From NCBI RefSeq assembly GCF_000400715.1, contig NZ_KE007345.1, forward strand, positions 320,351 to 384,350: a DNA stretch of 64,000 nt. Reading direction: 5' to 3'. Every line of letters starts with the position of its first letter. Position 1 is the first letter of the stretch. The notes beneath the pieces are model-generated. The model searched no databases. It was given only the letters and a program-made list of their open reading frames with translations, and was not told the origin of the DNA. The translations under genes were made by a program, and so were the position numbers. Positions 26,937 through 36,193 of this stretch are shown one piece after another. Source of the DNA: Acinetobacter genomosp. 15BJ (GTDB taxonomy: Bacteria; Pseudomonadota; Gammaproteobacteria; Pseudomonadales; Moraxellaceae).

Positions 26937-27857
26937 TTAATAAAGCACCGAATTGTGCTGTTTCAGTTGCGCAAATTTTTGCACCAGAAAATCGATCAAT
27001 AATTTCATCGACGGCAGTAATCCGCGTCTAGAAGTATAGACGAGGTGAATCAGCTCAGGTTTAGGCTGCCATTCTGGTAAAATATGAATTAAACGTCCTT
27101 GTTTAATATCTTCCGCAACCACCAGCTCTGGCAATTTTGCCACGCCCAAGCCTTGCAGCGTGGCGTCTCTGAGCGCAGTCAAATCCGTAGTGGTCAAACG
27201 TGGGTGGCACTGCACTTTTTGTTCTTGCTGATCCTGTGAAAATAATTGCCAATAATATTCAGGGGCAAAGGATTCCATCATGAGCACGGGAAATTGGGTC
27301 AGTTGCTGCGGCTCATTAATTGAATAAAACTGATGTAATAGGTCTGAACTCGCAACAATAAACTGCCGTGCCAAAGCCAACTCACGCACAATTAAATCGC
27401 TGTCCGGCAAAGGTAAAGGACGAATCCGCACGGCCAAATCAAACCGTTCATTGATTAAATCCACACGTCGATTAGTGGCTTCCACATGCAGACTGATTTT
27501 GGGATAAAGTTGCAAAAACTCATTCAACATTTGACTGATATTGATATGTAATAAATTGGTCGGGCAAGACAGCTTGATCAATCCACGCGGCTCGGCCGTT
27601 AAAAATTCGATTGCTTCTTCGGCAGCTTCAGCTTCAATCAACATGGCCTTGCAATGCTGATAATAAATTTTACCCACCTCGGTAATTGACACCTGTCGGG
27701 TGGTTCGATTGATCAGCTTCACCCCCAGTCGATCTTCCAATTCGGCAATACGACGACTCAGTAAAGACTTAGTCACCATCAATTCTTGGCTGGCCGCCGA
27801 AAAGCCACCACAATCGATCACTTTCACAAAGAAATATAAGTCATTTAAATCTTTCAT
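26937..27857 (-). CDS. LysR-family regulator 2
   Basis: 306 residues from MKDLNDLYFFVKVIDCGGF; an ATG 16 codons further up (27905) is also open. HTH at FSAASQELMVTKSLLSRRI with AELEDRLGVKLINRTTR. The effector domain has LIKLSCPTNLLHINISQML and ERFDLAVRIRPL. Like LysR 1 it ends with a SRRG/SRKG-type phrase (VYTSRRGLLPSMK). It is divergent from isochorismatase-like gene 2, the classic layout for a LysR protein and its target. Confidence 0.88.
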   Translation of the reverse strand: MKDLNDLYFFVKVIDCGGFSAASQELMVTKSLLSRRIAELEDRLGVKLINRTTRQVSITEVGKIYYQHCKAMLIEAEAAEEAIEFLTAEPRGLIKLSCPTNLLHINISQMLNEFLQLYPKISLHVEATNRRVDLINERFDLAVRIRPLPLPDSDLIVRELALARQFIVASSDLLHQFYSINEPQQLTQFPVLMMESFAPEYYWQLFSQDQQEQKVQCHPRLTTTDLTALRDATLQGLGVAKLPELVVAEDIKQGRLIHILPEWQPKPELIHLVYTSRRGLLPSMKLLIDFLVQKFAQLKQHNSVLY

Positions 27858-27993
27858 GTTATTTGCTCGATCCGTCAATGATGACCACAATTGTTCTTTT
27901 GACATGACAATATATCCTATTACAGATATTTTTAACTCATCGTCCTGTCTATATCATCAATCATACCCCCTAAGACAAGATGAGGATACAACA

Positions 27994-28671
27994 ATGACAA
28001 TGCCAGCAAACTTCAATGGTCAAGCACCTGTTATCGATGTCAATGATGCCGTGATGCTTTTGATTGACCACCAAAGTGGTTTATTCCAAACCGTCGGCGA
28101 TATGCCAATGCCTGAATTACGTCAACGTGCAGCAGCCTTGGCTAAGATTGCCAGTTTGGCCAACATTCCAGTGATCACCACCGCGTCTGTACCACAAGGC
28201 CCCAATGGCCCTTTAATCCCTGAAATCCATGCCAATGCCCCTCATGCCCAATATGTGGCACGTAAAGGTGAGATCAATGCATGGCATAACCAAGACTTTG
28301 TCAATGCTGTTAAAGCGACAGGCCGTAATACCCTGATTATTGCAGGAACCATTACCAGCGTGTGTATGGCCTTCCCAGCGATCAGTGCTGTTGCCGAAGG
28401 TTATAAGGTTTTTGCCGTGATTGATGCTTCTGGAACCTATAGCAAAATGGCAGAAGAAATTACCCTAGCTCGTGTGGTGCAAGCCGGCGTGGTGCCAATG
28501 GATACCGCGGCTGTGGCATCAGAAATCCAGCGCACCTGGAATCGTGACGATGCATTGGAATGGGCACAGGTCTACACCCAGATTTTCCCTGCTTATCAGC
28601 TTCTGATTGAAAGTTACAGCAAAGCTCAAGAAGTGGTGACTAACCACGAAACTTTGGACTCTGCGCGATAA
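27994..28671 (+). CDS. Isochorismatase-like cysteine hydrolase 2 (YcaC-like)
   Basis: 225 residues from MTMPANFNGQAP; the longer open frame upstream runs through the LysR gene and is not used. Triad: Asp in MLLIDHQSGLF, Lys in AVKATGRN, Cys in TSVCMAFPA. It is clearly related to the gene at 25307, with the same NGPLIPE and VARKGEINAW-like phrases and the same 17-base leader. GAGGA eight bases before the ATG supports this start. Substrate unknown. Confidence 0.9.
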   Translation: MTMPANFNGQAPVIDVNDAVMLLIDHQSGLFQTVGDMPMPELRQRAAALAKIASLANIPVITTASVPQGPNGPLIPEIHANAPHAQYVARKGEINAWHNQDFVNAVKATGRNTLIIAGTITSVCMAFPAISAVAEGYKVFAVIDASGTYSKMAEEITLARVVQAGVVPMDTAAVASEIQRTWNRDDALEWAQVYTQIFPAYQLLIESYSKAQEVVTNHETLDSAR

Positions 28672-28684
28672 AATCAACGCCAAT

Positions 28685-28720
28685 AAAAAAAGGCATAAAA
28701 CGCTGTTTTATGCCTTTTTT
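28685..28720. terminator. Bidirectional terminator between hydrolase 2 and ssb
   Basis: AAAAAAGGCATAAAAC and GTTTTATGCCTTTTTT form a 16-bp stem with a 3-4 base loop, with T-runs on both strands. It serves the convergent genes on each side. Confidence 0.92.
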
Positions 28721-28738
28721 TATGCCGACTACGCGGAT

Positions 28739-29323
28739 TTAGAACGGTAAATCATCGTCTAAATCAGCAGGTGCTGCGGCTGCCGGTTGCGGCGCTGCTT
28801 TTGGTGTATTAAAACCATTACCTGCTTGCGGGCTGCCCGCATAATTGCCTTGGTTGCCGCCAGCTTGACCGTAACCACCTTGGTTGTTGTTATTGTTATA
28901 ACCAGTATTTTGGTAACCGCCACCTTGGTTATTATTATTGTTGTTAAAACGGGGTTGGTTAAAGTCGCCACCGCTCTGCTCGCCTTGTTGACGGCTATCC
29001 AGCATCTGCATTTGATCGCCACGAATTTCAGTGCTGTAACGCTCTTGACCATTTTGGTCTGTCCATTGACGGGTACGCAATGAACCTTCGATATACACTT
29101 TTGAGCCTTTACGTAGATATTGCTGCGCAATTTCACCTAAACGGTTATGTAACACGATACGGTGCCATTCTGTTTGCTCTTTACGCTCACCCGTACTTTT
29201 GTCCATCCACGATTCACTTGTTGCAATCGAGAATTGAGTTAATGATCCACCATTTGGAAAGGTTTTAGTTTCTGGATCTTTACCTAAAGTACCTACTAAA
29301 ATAACTTTATTCACACCACGCAT
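28739..29323 (-). CDS. ssb: Single-stranded DNA-binding protein
   Basis: 194 residues. The N-terminal ~110 residues are the OB fold ([18 protein letters not shown], then [20 protein letters not shown]). A Gly/Asn/Gln-rich linker follows (about residues 115-175), and the protein ends in DLDDDLPF, the acidic tip that recruits partner proteins in replication and repair. It lies 51 bases downstream of the MFS gene, the usual arrangement in Acinetobacter. Confidence 0.97.
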   Translation of the reverse strand: MRGVNKVILVGTLGKDPETKTFPNGGSLTQFSIATSESWMDKSTGERKEQTEWHRIVLHNRLGEIAQQYLRKGSKVYIEGSLRTRQWTDQNGQERYSTEIRGDQMQMLDSRQQGEQSGGDFNQPRFNNNNNNQGGGYQNTGYNNNNNQGGYGQAGGNQGNYAGSPQAGNGFNTPKAAPQPAAAAPADLDDDLPF

Positions 29324-29374
29324 TAGCTGTCTTCATCCTATATATTTCTACGTTTTACTTTATAAGAGTTATGA

Positions 29375-30736
29375 TTAAATGGCTACCTCTTTGCCAATCA
29401 AGTGCGTTAAATCTTGTCGCCCGGCATCATCAATGCTCTGTTTATCGACTTTAATATACGCAACTTGCTGTTCTGGCATCACCACGACTTCTTCAATACC
29501 ACGAATCGCCAACAGTTTTGAAGTCCATTCATCTGTTTGTACCGCCTGAGGTAAAGGCAACACTATAGAAGATAAATATCTCGGCTGAGCCAGACCAAAA
29601 CTAATCAGCAGCCATATTATAGCAATCCCCGTCAGCACACTCCACCCGAGCGCAGTATTCTGTAACATCAAAAGCTGCCCACCCAAGGTTCCGCCAAAGA
29701 ATGCACCCAAAAACTGGCTACTGGCATTCACGCCCATGGCAGTGGCTTTGGATTGGATCGGAGCTGCTTTGGATAACCAAGAGGGTAATAATGCTTCCAT
29801 GACATTGAAGGCGACAAAGAATAAACCTAGTCCTGCCAGCAATACATATTTAGACTCATAGCCAAAGATTAGAATCAGCAAACCGCCGATAAGCCCTGCA
29901 ATCGCAGTGAGAAAAATGCCGCGCATTTTGCGATATTTTTCAGCAATGATAATGCTTGGAAAAGCAAAAAACAGGCTGATGACCAATAATGGTAAATAGA
30001 CTAAACCATGCTTCGCCAATGGAATTCCTGCATATTCGATTAGCTGTGAAGGCACATAAATAAACATGGCAGTCAGCAATAAATGCAGTGCAAAAACAGA
30101 GACATGCAGACGATTTAACTCGCCCATTTGGATGACTTGCTTGAGCTGATGCAGATAGCCTTGCTGATAATTTCGATGATGTCGCGTGACTTTAGGGACA
30201 AGCAATAGCATTGCAATCGCAGCCAAGCCCATAATCGTGGTCACAAAAAATAAGCCCGAAATGCCAACTAAACTGGTGAGCCAAGGCCCTAAACTGAATG
30301 CCACCACGAAAGATAAGCCAATACTCATGCCCATTACGGCCATGGCTTTGGTACGCTGTTCTTCTCGGGTCACATCGGCCAGTAAAGCCATCACCACAGC
30401 CGATACCGCACCTGCACCTGCAATCGCTCGACCGATAATCACACCATAAATGGTGTCGGATAGACCGGCAATGGCACCGCCAATGGCAAATAACAATAAG
30501 CCCAAAACCACCAAAGGCTTACGGCTAAAGCGATCGGCCAATAAGCTAAATGGAATCTGTAAAATTGCTTGGGTTAAGCCATATACCCCAACCGCAAGAC
30601 CAATTAACGCTGGCGTGGCATATTGATAGGATTGCCCTGCGACTGAAAACACAGGAATAATCATGAACAAGCCCAACATGCGCAAGGCAAAAATGCTACT
30701 TAAGGCAAAGGTTGAACGGCGTTCTAAAGCATTCAT
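29375..30736 (-). CDS. MFS transporter, YajR-like
   Basis: 453 residues. Twelve hydrophobic segments followed by a C-terminal domain of about 65 residues (LRIEE-like text KLLAIRGIEEVVVMPEQQVAYIKV) resembling the ferredoxin-like domain of YajR. Motif A reads QIPFSLLADRFSRKP and the N-terminus is FALSSIFALRMLGLFMIIPV, both typical of this branch of putative efflux proteins. Substrate unknown. It probably shares a transcript with ssb. Confidence 0.87.
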   Translation of the reverse strand: MNALERRSTFALSSIFALRMLGLFMIIPVFSVAGQSYQYATPALIGLAVGVYGLTQAILQIPFSLLADRFSRKPLVVLGLLLFAIGGAIAGLSDTIYGVIIGRAIAGAGAVSAVVMALLADVTREEQRTKAMAVMGMSIGLSFVVAFSLGPWLTSLVGISGLFFVTTIMGLAAIAMLLLVPKVTRHHRNYQQGYLHQLKQVIQMGELNRLHVSVFALHLLLTAMFIYVPSQLIEYAGIPLAKHGLVYLPLLVISLFFAFPSIIIAEKYRKMRGIFLTAIAGLIGGLLILIFGYESKYVLLAGLGLFFVAFNVMEALLPSWLSKAAPIQSKATAMGVNASSQFLGAFFGGTLGGQLLMLQNTALGWSVLTGIAIIWLLISFGLAQPRYLSSIVLPLPQAVQTDEWTSKLLAIRGIEEVVVMPEQQVAYIKVDKQSIDDAGRQDLTHLIGKEVAI

Positions 30737-30838
30737 TGTTGATAAGACACTATAACTGGCTCAGCGAATTATAAGCCATTCGCCTGCAAAGATTGTAAGT
30801 AGATTATGAAAAACACAATCTTTCTTCGGAGAAACAAT

Positions 30839-30862
30839 AAAGGAGCGATGTTCGCTCCTTTA
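30839..30862. terminator. Hairpin terminator after the TerC-like gene
   Basis: AAAGGAGCGA and TCGCTCCTTT form a perfect stem around TGT, 32 bases beyond the stop codon of the minus-strand gene. Confidence 0.8.
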
Positions 30863-30893
30863 TTTATCATATCGAATCAAGCTGAAAGCAAAC

Positions 30894-31976
30894 TTAAGGG
30901 GCTTGCTGTTCGCGCTTGCTATATTGGATTGAGGCGATGACTGCCCAAACAATAAAGGCCACGCCGATTAAACCTGTCACGATTTCTGGTACATGTAAGC
31001 CAGTACCGCTGGCGATCATGATGAATGCCAAGGCACCAATCGCATAATGCGCACCATGTTCCAAGAAGATATAGGCATCCAAAGTGCCTTTCTCAACCAA
31101 ATAAATGGTCATCGAACGAACGAAGATCGCACCAATTGCCAGACCTAGCATGATGATCACGACATCACTGGTAATTGCAAAGGCACCGATCACACCGTCG
31201 AAACTGAAGGATGCATCAAGTACTTCAAGATAAAGAAAACCACCAAAACCTGCTTTCACCACACCTGTAGCTGCACCATTTGAGTCATGGGTCACTGCAT
31301 TGCCATTCTCATCAATCTCAGGTTCACCACCCAACAGATGACTTAAGACCTGTACACCGATATAGACCACGATGCCCCAGATACCTGCCATGGTCACCGC
31401 CAAACGTGCCGATTCTTCCACGTTTGCAGCCATGATAATCATCGCAATTAATGCAAGGAAAACCGACATGGCAGGCACACTCGCCAAATGCGCCAGTTTC
31501 GCCTCTAACCACTTAAACCAATGGGTTTCTTTACCATCGTCAAAGAAGAAGTTTAAGAACACCAATAACAGGAAGGTACCACCAAATGCTGCAATTTCAG
31601 CATGATGTGCCATTAAACGTTCTGAATAGGTTTTAGGATCATTCAGTGCCAATTTAGCCACTTCAATCATGCCCATATCTGCAGTCACAGCCACAATCAC
31701 GACTGGGAAAATTAAACGCATCCCAAATACGGCAATCAAGATACCAACCGTTAAGAAGATCATCTTCCAGAAATGATCCCAACCACGTAATACCGATGCA
31801 TTTACGACCGCATTATCAAATGATAAAGAAACTTCCATCACTGCTAAAATTGCTGTAATCGTCAATGCTTTCAGCATGGTTGCTACGCCTGCTTCAGGAC
31901 CATGCGTATAGCCCCAGTAGGCAGATAGTGCTAAGCACACTACCGTAAAAAATATTGAGAAACGGAAATGCTTCAT
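30894..31976 (-). CDS. DUF475/TerC-like integral membrane protein
   Basis: 360 residues with about nine hydrophobic segments. It carries the acidic membrane motifs of the TerC/DUF475 group: EVSLSFDNAVVNASVL near residue 50 and LEVLDASFSFDGVIGAF near 250, both with Asp residues inside the membrane. Relatives are linked with metal-ion (manganese) homeostasis or tellurite resistance. I start it at the ATG at 31976 (MKHFRFSIFF) with AAGG upstream; the TTG six codons earlier is less likely. No manganese riboswitch features seen upstream. Confidence 0.85.
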   Translation of the reverse strand: MKHFRFSIFFTVVCLALSAYWGYTHGPEAGVATMLKALTITAILAVMEVSLSFDNAVVNASVLRGWDHFWKMIFLTVGILIAVFGMRLIFPVVIVAVTADMGMIEVAKLALNDPKTYSERLMAHHAEIAAFGGTFLLLVFLNFFFDDGKETHWFKWLEAKLAHLASVPAMSVFLALIAMIIMAANVEESARLAVTMAGIWGIVVYIGVQVLSHLLGGEPEIDENGNAVTHDSNGAATGVVKAGFGGFLYLEVLDASFSFDGVIGAFAITSDVVIIMLGLAIGAIFVRSMTIYLVEKGTLDAYIFLEHGAHYAIGALAFIMIASGTGLHVPEIVTGLIGVAFIVWAVIASIQYSKREQQAP

Positions 31977-32148
31977 GAGCAACCTTTTATTCAAATCGTA
32001 GGGTTATAAAAATGCGTCTATTGTAGGCGAGTTTTAGTTGAAATAGACAAAAGATTGTTGCACTTATTTTGAAGAAAAAATTATCACAGCAAGACTCTGT
32101 TATAGTGCTGACAGATTTCTTTTCGGCTTGCTTTAATAGGTTCAATCC

Positions 32149-32817
32149 ATGACGTTTTCTCAAGATGTTTGGCAACGTAATCAAGATTTATATCAAAAAA
32201 TATTAGCACTCCCGTTTAATCAAGAACTTGCAGCAGGTTCATTAGACCGTGAAGCCTTTTGTCATTATGTGATTCAAGATGCGCATTACTTATTGGCTTA
32301 TGGTCGTGCCCTTGCTGTGGCTGCGGCAAAAGCTTATGAAGCTGATGATGTGATTCAATTTTCTGAGGCGGCTAAAATCGCCATTATTGTAGAACGCAGT
32401 TTACACAGTGACTTTATGCAGGAATTTGAGATCAGCAAAACTGAGTTTGAAACTACGCCGCTCACGCTTGCCTGTCATCATTACACCTCATTTTTGACAG
32501 CAACTGCTTGGTCAGAAAGCTATCCTGTCATTCTGGCAGCATTATTGCCATGTTTCTGGATTTATGCCGAAGTGGGTAAAGATATCGTCAGTCAGTCCGT
32601 TGCCAACAATCCTTACCAAGCATGGATCGATACCTATGCAGGGGAGGAGTTTAATAGCGCGGTACGTAATGTGATTGCGACGGTTGATAAAGTAGCAGCC
32701 CGTTGTGATGCAGATACCTTAGCCAAAATGCATGCGGCTTATACCATGGGCGCAAAACTGGAGTGGCTGTTCTGGGACAGTGCTTATCAGCAACGCCAAT
32801 GGTTAGGCTTGGATTAA
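32149..32817 (+). CDS. tenA: TenA family aminopyrimidine aminohydrolase (thiaminase II)
   Basis: 222 residues. Every key residue of the B. subtilis TenA active site falls at the same number: Asp44 and Tyr47 in VIQDAHYLL, Tyr112, Cys135 in LLPCFWIYAE, Tyr139 and Glu205 in GAKLEWLFW. TenA recovers the pyrimidine part of degraded thiamine for reuse. No TPP riboswitch is visible in the 170-base leader. Its divergent neighbour is the TerC-like gene; a terminator follows 23 bases after the stop. Confidence 0.94.
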   Translation: MTFSQDVWQRNQDLYQKILALPFNQELAAGSLDREAFCHYVIQDAHYLLAYGRALAVAAAKAYEADDVIQFSEAAKIAIIVERSLHSDFMQEFEISKTEFETTPLTLACHHYTSFLTATAWSESYPVILAALLPCFWIYAEVGKDIVSQSVANNPYQAWIDTYAGEEFNSAVRNVIATVDKVAARCDADTLAKMHAAYTMGAKLEWLFWDSAYQQRQWLGLD

Positions 32818-32840
32818 ATTTTCCTGATCCATTCGCTTAT

Positions 32841-32866
32841 AAAAGGAGGGGAAAGCCCTCCTTTTT
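32841..32866 (+). terminator. Terminator of tenA
   Basis: AAAAGGAGGG and CCCTCCTTTT form a stem around GAAAG, followed by TT. Also usable from the minus strand, where another gene ends at 32897. Confidence 0.88.
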
Positions 32867-32896
32867 AACATCACATAGAAAAACTGATGCAAATAT

Positions 32897-33631
32897 TTAA
32901 TTTCTGCGCCATTTCCCCCAATTGAGAAAAATGGTTGCCGCGATAATCACTAAAAAGATAAGAAATTTAGCCTCGAAACGGGCAAAACTTAATTCATGAC
33001 TGCGAGTTTTATTTTGGAAAGAATTCTGCATTTGTTCAGCATCCATTTTTTGATGAATATTCAGAGCTATTATTTGTGGTGTTTTTTCCCCGTCCCCTAT
33101 TACCAAATAAGCAGCCTTGATTTCAAAATCTTGCTGGTTTGCTATGCCAAAACTAATTTTAGCGGGCTTTTGTAAATTATATTCAGGAATCCAATCAATA
33201 ACTTGACCATAAACACGAACATTACTCGCGTCACCCAATACTGGGTCTTGTATTTTCTTTCCCGTTTGATCTTCGATTTCTTCAACCAAATCATCAAACT
33301 CTTTAAAAGAATAGTTTTGCCGTGCTGGTAAATTATTGGCGACTAAACTTACAACTTCAGTTGGATTAGCCGGATGATCTTTATTAATAACGCCCTCACC
33401 ACTGATCACAAAATCGGCTTTTGTATTCATTGCTGCAGATTTTGGAACACCAATTAAATAAAAAGCAGTCCACAATTGAGAGCTTGGGTTTAGATTTTGC
33501 AGCTCTAACTCATAAAGCTCATCATGATTTAAATTAAAAACCTGATCAAATCCAAGAATTTTTGTCTCTTGTGCTGCCACCCCAAGACAAAAAAACAATC
33601 CACATCCGAATAACACGATTTTTCTTAACAT
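32897..33631 (-). CDS. Exported protein with C-terminal membrane anchor, unknown
   Basis: 244 residues. Signal peptide MLRKIVLFGCGLFFCLGVAAQ at the start, a soluble periplasmic region of about 190 residues, and one hydrophobic segment near residues 219-237 (FLIFLVIIAATIFLNW) followed by KWRRN, giving an inside-positive end. No family recognised. The middle contains FKEFDDLVEEIEDQTGKKIQDP, which may be an acidic helix. Single gene, its start lies in an A+T-rich gap of about 300 bases. Confidence 0.65.
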   Translation of the reverse strand: MLRKIVLFGCGLFFCLGVAAQETKILGFDQVFNLNHDELYELELQNLNPSSQLWTAFYLIGVPKSAAMNTKADFVISGEGVINKDHPANPTEVVSLVANNLPARQNYSFKEFDDLVEEIEDQTGKKIQDPVLGDASNVRVYGQVIDWIPEYNLQKPAKISFGIANQQDFEIKAAYLVIGDGEKTPQIIALNIHQKMDAEQMQNSFQNKTRSHELSFARFEAKFLIFLVIIAATIFLNWGKWRRN

Positions 33632-33938
33632 TATTATTGCTCATTTTCTTTATCTTATTAATTTTAATCTATTTATTTTAAATTCCAGAAGATGTTTTTT
33701 GATTTTATTCACACATGATGACCAAAAATGGCAACTTGTGGCAGTCCTTTATCCATAATTCCCAGTCTTGCTCTCTATCAAGATGTGGGCAGCACAATAG
33801 ATTTTCCTTGAGACGTAAAAAAGCCCCAATTAAGGGGCTTAGTCGTATATCGTATCGTCCGATATACTGTATGAGGCTCATCTCAAACTGAGCGCATTAA
33901 AGCATAAATCAGATTAAATGCCTACTTTTATTGCTCGC
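33632..33938. other. Intergenic region with a minus-strand terminator
   Basis: Between the exported protein gene and the DUF1304 gene. At 33819-33840, AAGCCCC and GGGGCTT form a stem followed on the minus strand by a run of T, the terminator of the DUF1304 gene. Next to it GTATATCG (33845-33852) and CGATATAC (33860-33867) form a second inverted repeat. No reading frame seen. Confidence 0.75.
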
Positions 33939-34292
33939 TTAAAAAACATTCACCACGATTAAAGCAATCAATGCAGGCACCGCCTGAATGTAAATAATCT
34001 TTTTACTCGCAGTGAGGCCACCATAAATCCCTGCAATCAGCACACAAGCTAAAAAGAAATTGGCAATCGCCGTGGCATAGCTCGAAGGTGCAAGCAAGAC
34101 CCAGAACAATCCAGCCGCCAGAAAGCCATTATACAACCCCTGATTTTGTGCCAACACCTTGGTCAGTTGTGCTTTTTCCAGACTATTGCCAAAGGCTTTA
34201 AGGCCATAAGGCTTGTCCCAAAGAAACATTTCCAGCACCAAAATATAAACGTGCAATACTGCAATCAACCCGATCAGTACTTGTCCCAACAT
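33939..34292 (-). CDS. DUF1304 small membrane protein
   Basis: 117 residues from MLGQVLIGLIAVLHVYI; AAGG lies eight bases upstream of this ATG, and the 14 extra codons of the open frame are not typical. Four hydrophobic segments; the phrases YILVLEMFLWDKPYG, NQGLYNGFLAAGLFW and GGLTASKKI are the DUF1304 pattern. Function unknown. It lies 67 bases downstream of the oxidoreductase gene, probably in the same operon as tetR. Confidence 0.88.
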   Translation of the reverse strand: MLGQVLIGLIAVLHVYILVLEMFLWDKPYGLKAFGNSLEKAQLTKVLAQNQGLYNGFLAAGLFWVLLAPSSYATAIANFFLACVLIAGIYGGLTASKKIIYIQAVPALIALIVVNVF

Positions 34293-34359
34293 GCGATTTT
34301 TCCTTTTTATTGTGTTTGAGTTTAATGAGGCCAATCCCCCTAGACTGACCTCATATGTT

Positions 34360-35343
34360 TTACAATGATGGTGTTAACAACACTTTACCTTGACGCGCGC
34401 CTTGAGTTGCTTTTAATGCCGCTGCTTTAATCTGCTCGAAACTAAAAACCCCTTCGACGGGTAGAACCAGTTTTTTCTGCGTGGCGAGTGTTAGTAATTC
34501 CACAAACAAAGCCTTTTTACGCTCTGCTGGCATTTCTTTATTAACCACACTGGCCCAAAAACCCTTAACCGTGGCTTGTTTAAAAATCAGATCACCCGAT
34601 GAGATCTGCATGGTCTCGCCAGTCATACTGCCAAATGAAACCAAAAGGCTATTTTCACTAAGTAAATTCAACATTTCTCCGCTGGCACTGCCACCAATTG
34701 AATCCACCCCAGCAATTAATGGCTGATCCGCATGTATGGCTTTTACCTGTTGTTTCCAATCTGTCTGATCCGTCGCAACCACATGCTGAATCCCCAAGGC
34801 CTGCATTTCTGCAATCGCATCAGTACGACGAACCAAATTAATCACTTGCAATCCGCGCGCTTGAGCAATCATGGCGACGGTTTTACCCACCGCACCATTT
34901 GCGGTATTTTGAATCAACCATTGACCTGCTTGTACGTTGACAAAATCGAGGAGCATCAGCGCACTGATCGGCATCCCAATTAGTTGTGCGGCGGTTTGGT
35001 CATCAATTGCATCATTTAAAGGGATGATACTGGCTGCTGGCGCGATAAAATATTCCGCCCAACTGCCATGTACCCCTGCGACCGCAACGCGCTGTCCTAA
35101 TTTACTTGCATCAACACCTTCACCCACTGCATCGACAATACCCACCGCTTCGCTGCCACCAATTGCAGGCAAGGTTGGCTTATAACCATAGCTACCTCGT
35201 ACGGTCCAAACATCATGGTTATGCATAGGAGACATGATGGTTTTAATACGAACCTCACCTGCTTTCGGCTCAGGCTGTGGCATCTCACCCAACTGCAACA
35301 CATCGACGGGTTCACCAAAACTGTGATGGATAATACTTTGCAT
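34360..35343 (-). CDS. Zinc-type alcohol dehydrogenase-like / quinone oxidoreductase
   Basis: 327 residues, MDR superfamily. N-terminal catalytic domain with GGSEAVGIVDAVGEGVDASKLG near residue 60-80 and a Rossmann fold with NTANGAVGKTVAMIAQARG near 145. The structural and catalytic zinc cysteines are missing, as in quinone-oxidoreductase-type members that use NADPH to reduce quinones or enals. It starts 3 bases after the TetR stop codon, so it is co-transcribed with and probably controlled by that regulator. Confidence 0.88.
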   Translation of the reverse strand: MQSIIHHSFGEPVDVLQLGEMPQPEPKAGEVRIKTIMSPMHNHDVWTVRGSYGYKPTLPAIGGSEAVGIVDAVGEGVDASKLGQRVAVAGVHGSWAEYFIAPAASIIPLNDAIDDQTAAQLIGMPISALMLLDFVNVQAGQWLIQNTANGAVGKTVAMIAQARGLQVINLVRRTDAIAEMQALGIQHVVATDQTDWKQQVKAIHADQPLIAGVDSIGGSASGEMLNLLSENSLLVSFGSMTGETMQISSGDLIFKQATVKGFWASVVNKEMPAERKKALFVELLTLATQKKLVLPVEGVFSFEQIKAAALKATQGARQGKVLLTPSL

Positions 35344-35346
35344 GTT

Positions 35347-35949
35347 TTATTCCTTAATCGGTTGTAACAGTTGTTGAGTGGTTTCTAAAGCTAAATGTAG
35401 CGGCGCTTTGTCTTGAGCCAGTTTAGTCATCAAGGCGGCACCCAGCCACAATTGATACATCACCTGAGCTGTTTTGAGTGGGTCAAGATGGGCAGGAATC
35501 GAGCCTTGTTGTTGCCCTTCTTGCAGTAACAACGCCACGCGTTGTGTCAGTCGATGCACACCAAGGTTGAGAATTTGGCGCATGTCTTCAGATAAATCTG
35601 AAACCTCTGCGGCCAATTTCACAATCAGACAATTCTCTGCCCAACTGCCGTAGACAGGATCATCAATCCATGCCTGCCATAACACCATCAAACGCGCATA
35701 AGCACTTTGTTCGGTCTGCTGCCAAAGCTGCTCAACACGGATTTTATAATCCGCCATGTACTGTTCAAGTAAGGCACAACCAAATGCCTCTTTAGAAGCA
35801 AAATAATGGTAGAACGACCCTTTCGGGACATCACAGGCCTTGAGAATCTCTTGCAAGCCAACACCAACAAAACCTTTACGTAATACCAATTCAAAGCTGG
35901 TATCGAGAATATGTTGTCGAGTGGCTTCACTTTTATTTGATCGTTTCAT
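35347..35949 (-). CDS. TetR-family regulator (NemR-like)
   Basis: 200 residues from MKRSNKSEATRQHILDTSF. The HTH reads GFVGVGLQEILKACDVPKGSFYHYFASKEAF in two parts: VGLQEILKACDVPKGSFY and HYFASKEAFG. This SFYHYF phrase is typical of the NemR/AcnR-like branch that senses reactive electrophiles through cysteines; here one Cys is in the HTH and others further on (FGCALLEQY, ENCLIVKL). It leads an operon with an oxidoreductase and a DUF1304 gene, and an inverted-repeat operator lies 22 bases upstream. Confidence 0.88.
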   Translation of the reverse strand: MKRSNKSEATRQHILDTSFELVLRKGFVGVGLQEILKACDVPKGSFYHYFASKEAFGCALLEQYMADYKIRVEQLWQQTEQSAYARLMVLWQAWIDDPVYGSWAENCLIVKLAAEVSDLSEDMRQILNLGVHRLTQRVALLLQEGQQQGSIPAHLDPLKTAQVMYQLWLGAALMTKLAQDKAPLHLALETTQQLLQPIKE

Positions 35950-35970
35950 AGCCACACTATAAATCAATAT

Positions 35971-35985
35971 TAGACCAGTCGTCTA
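35971..35985. promoter_or_regulatory. Probable TetR operator
   Basis: TAGAC-CAGTC-GTCTA, a 5+5 inverted repeat centred about 29 bases upstream of the tetR start codon. It resembles operators of NemR-like regulators (TAGAC..GTCTA). Autoregulation of the operon is inferred. Confidence 0.65.
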
Positions 35986-36193
35986 GTAAAATATCTATTT
36001 TAATAAGTGATCAATTTTTACATGGTAATCTGAGGCATTGAATGCTAAAAATACTAGGCGCTTGGCGTGAGATAAATGTGAACCAGTTCATTAACCGTCA
36101 CAATTTGTCGTTTTAATTATTTTTATACCACTTGAACGATTTTAAATCGCTATCATATACATGTTTTCATATTCAGCTTATTGAGATGTATTT

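Noticed and set aside
28759..29136. Frames inside ssb on both strands (about 98-125 codons)
   Set aside because: They arise from the Gly/Asn/Gln-rich linker repeats of ssb.
31995..32148. TPP riboswitch before tenA or manganese riboswitch before the TerC-like gene
   Set aside because: Searched both strands by eye; the conserved CTGAGA core of the TPP element and the yybP-ykoY core are not there.
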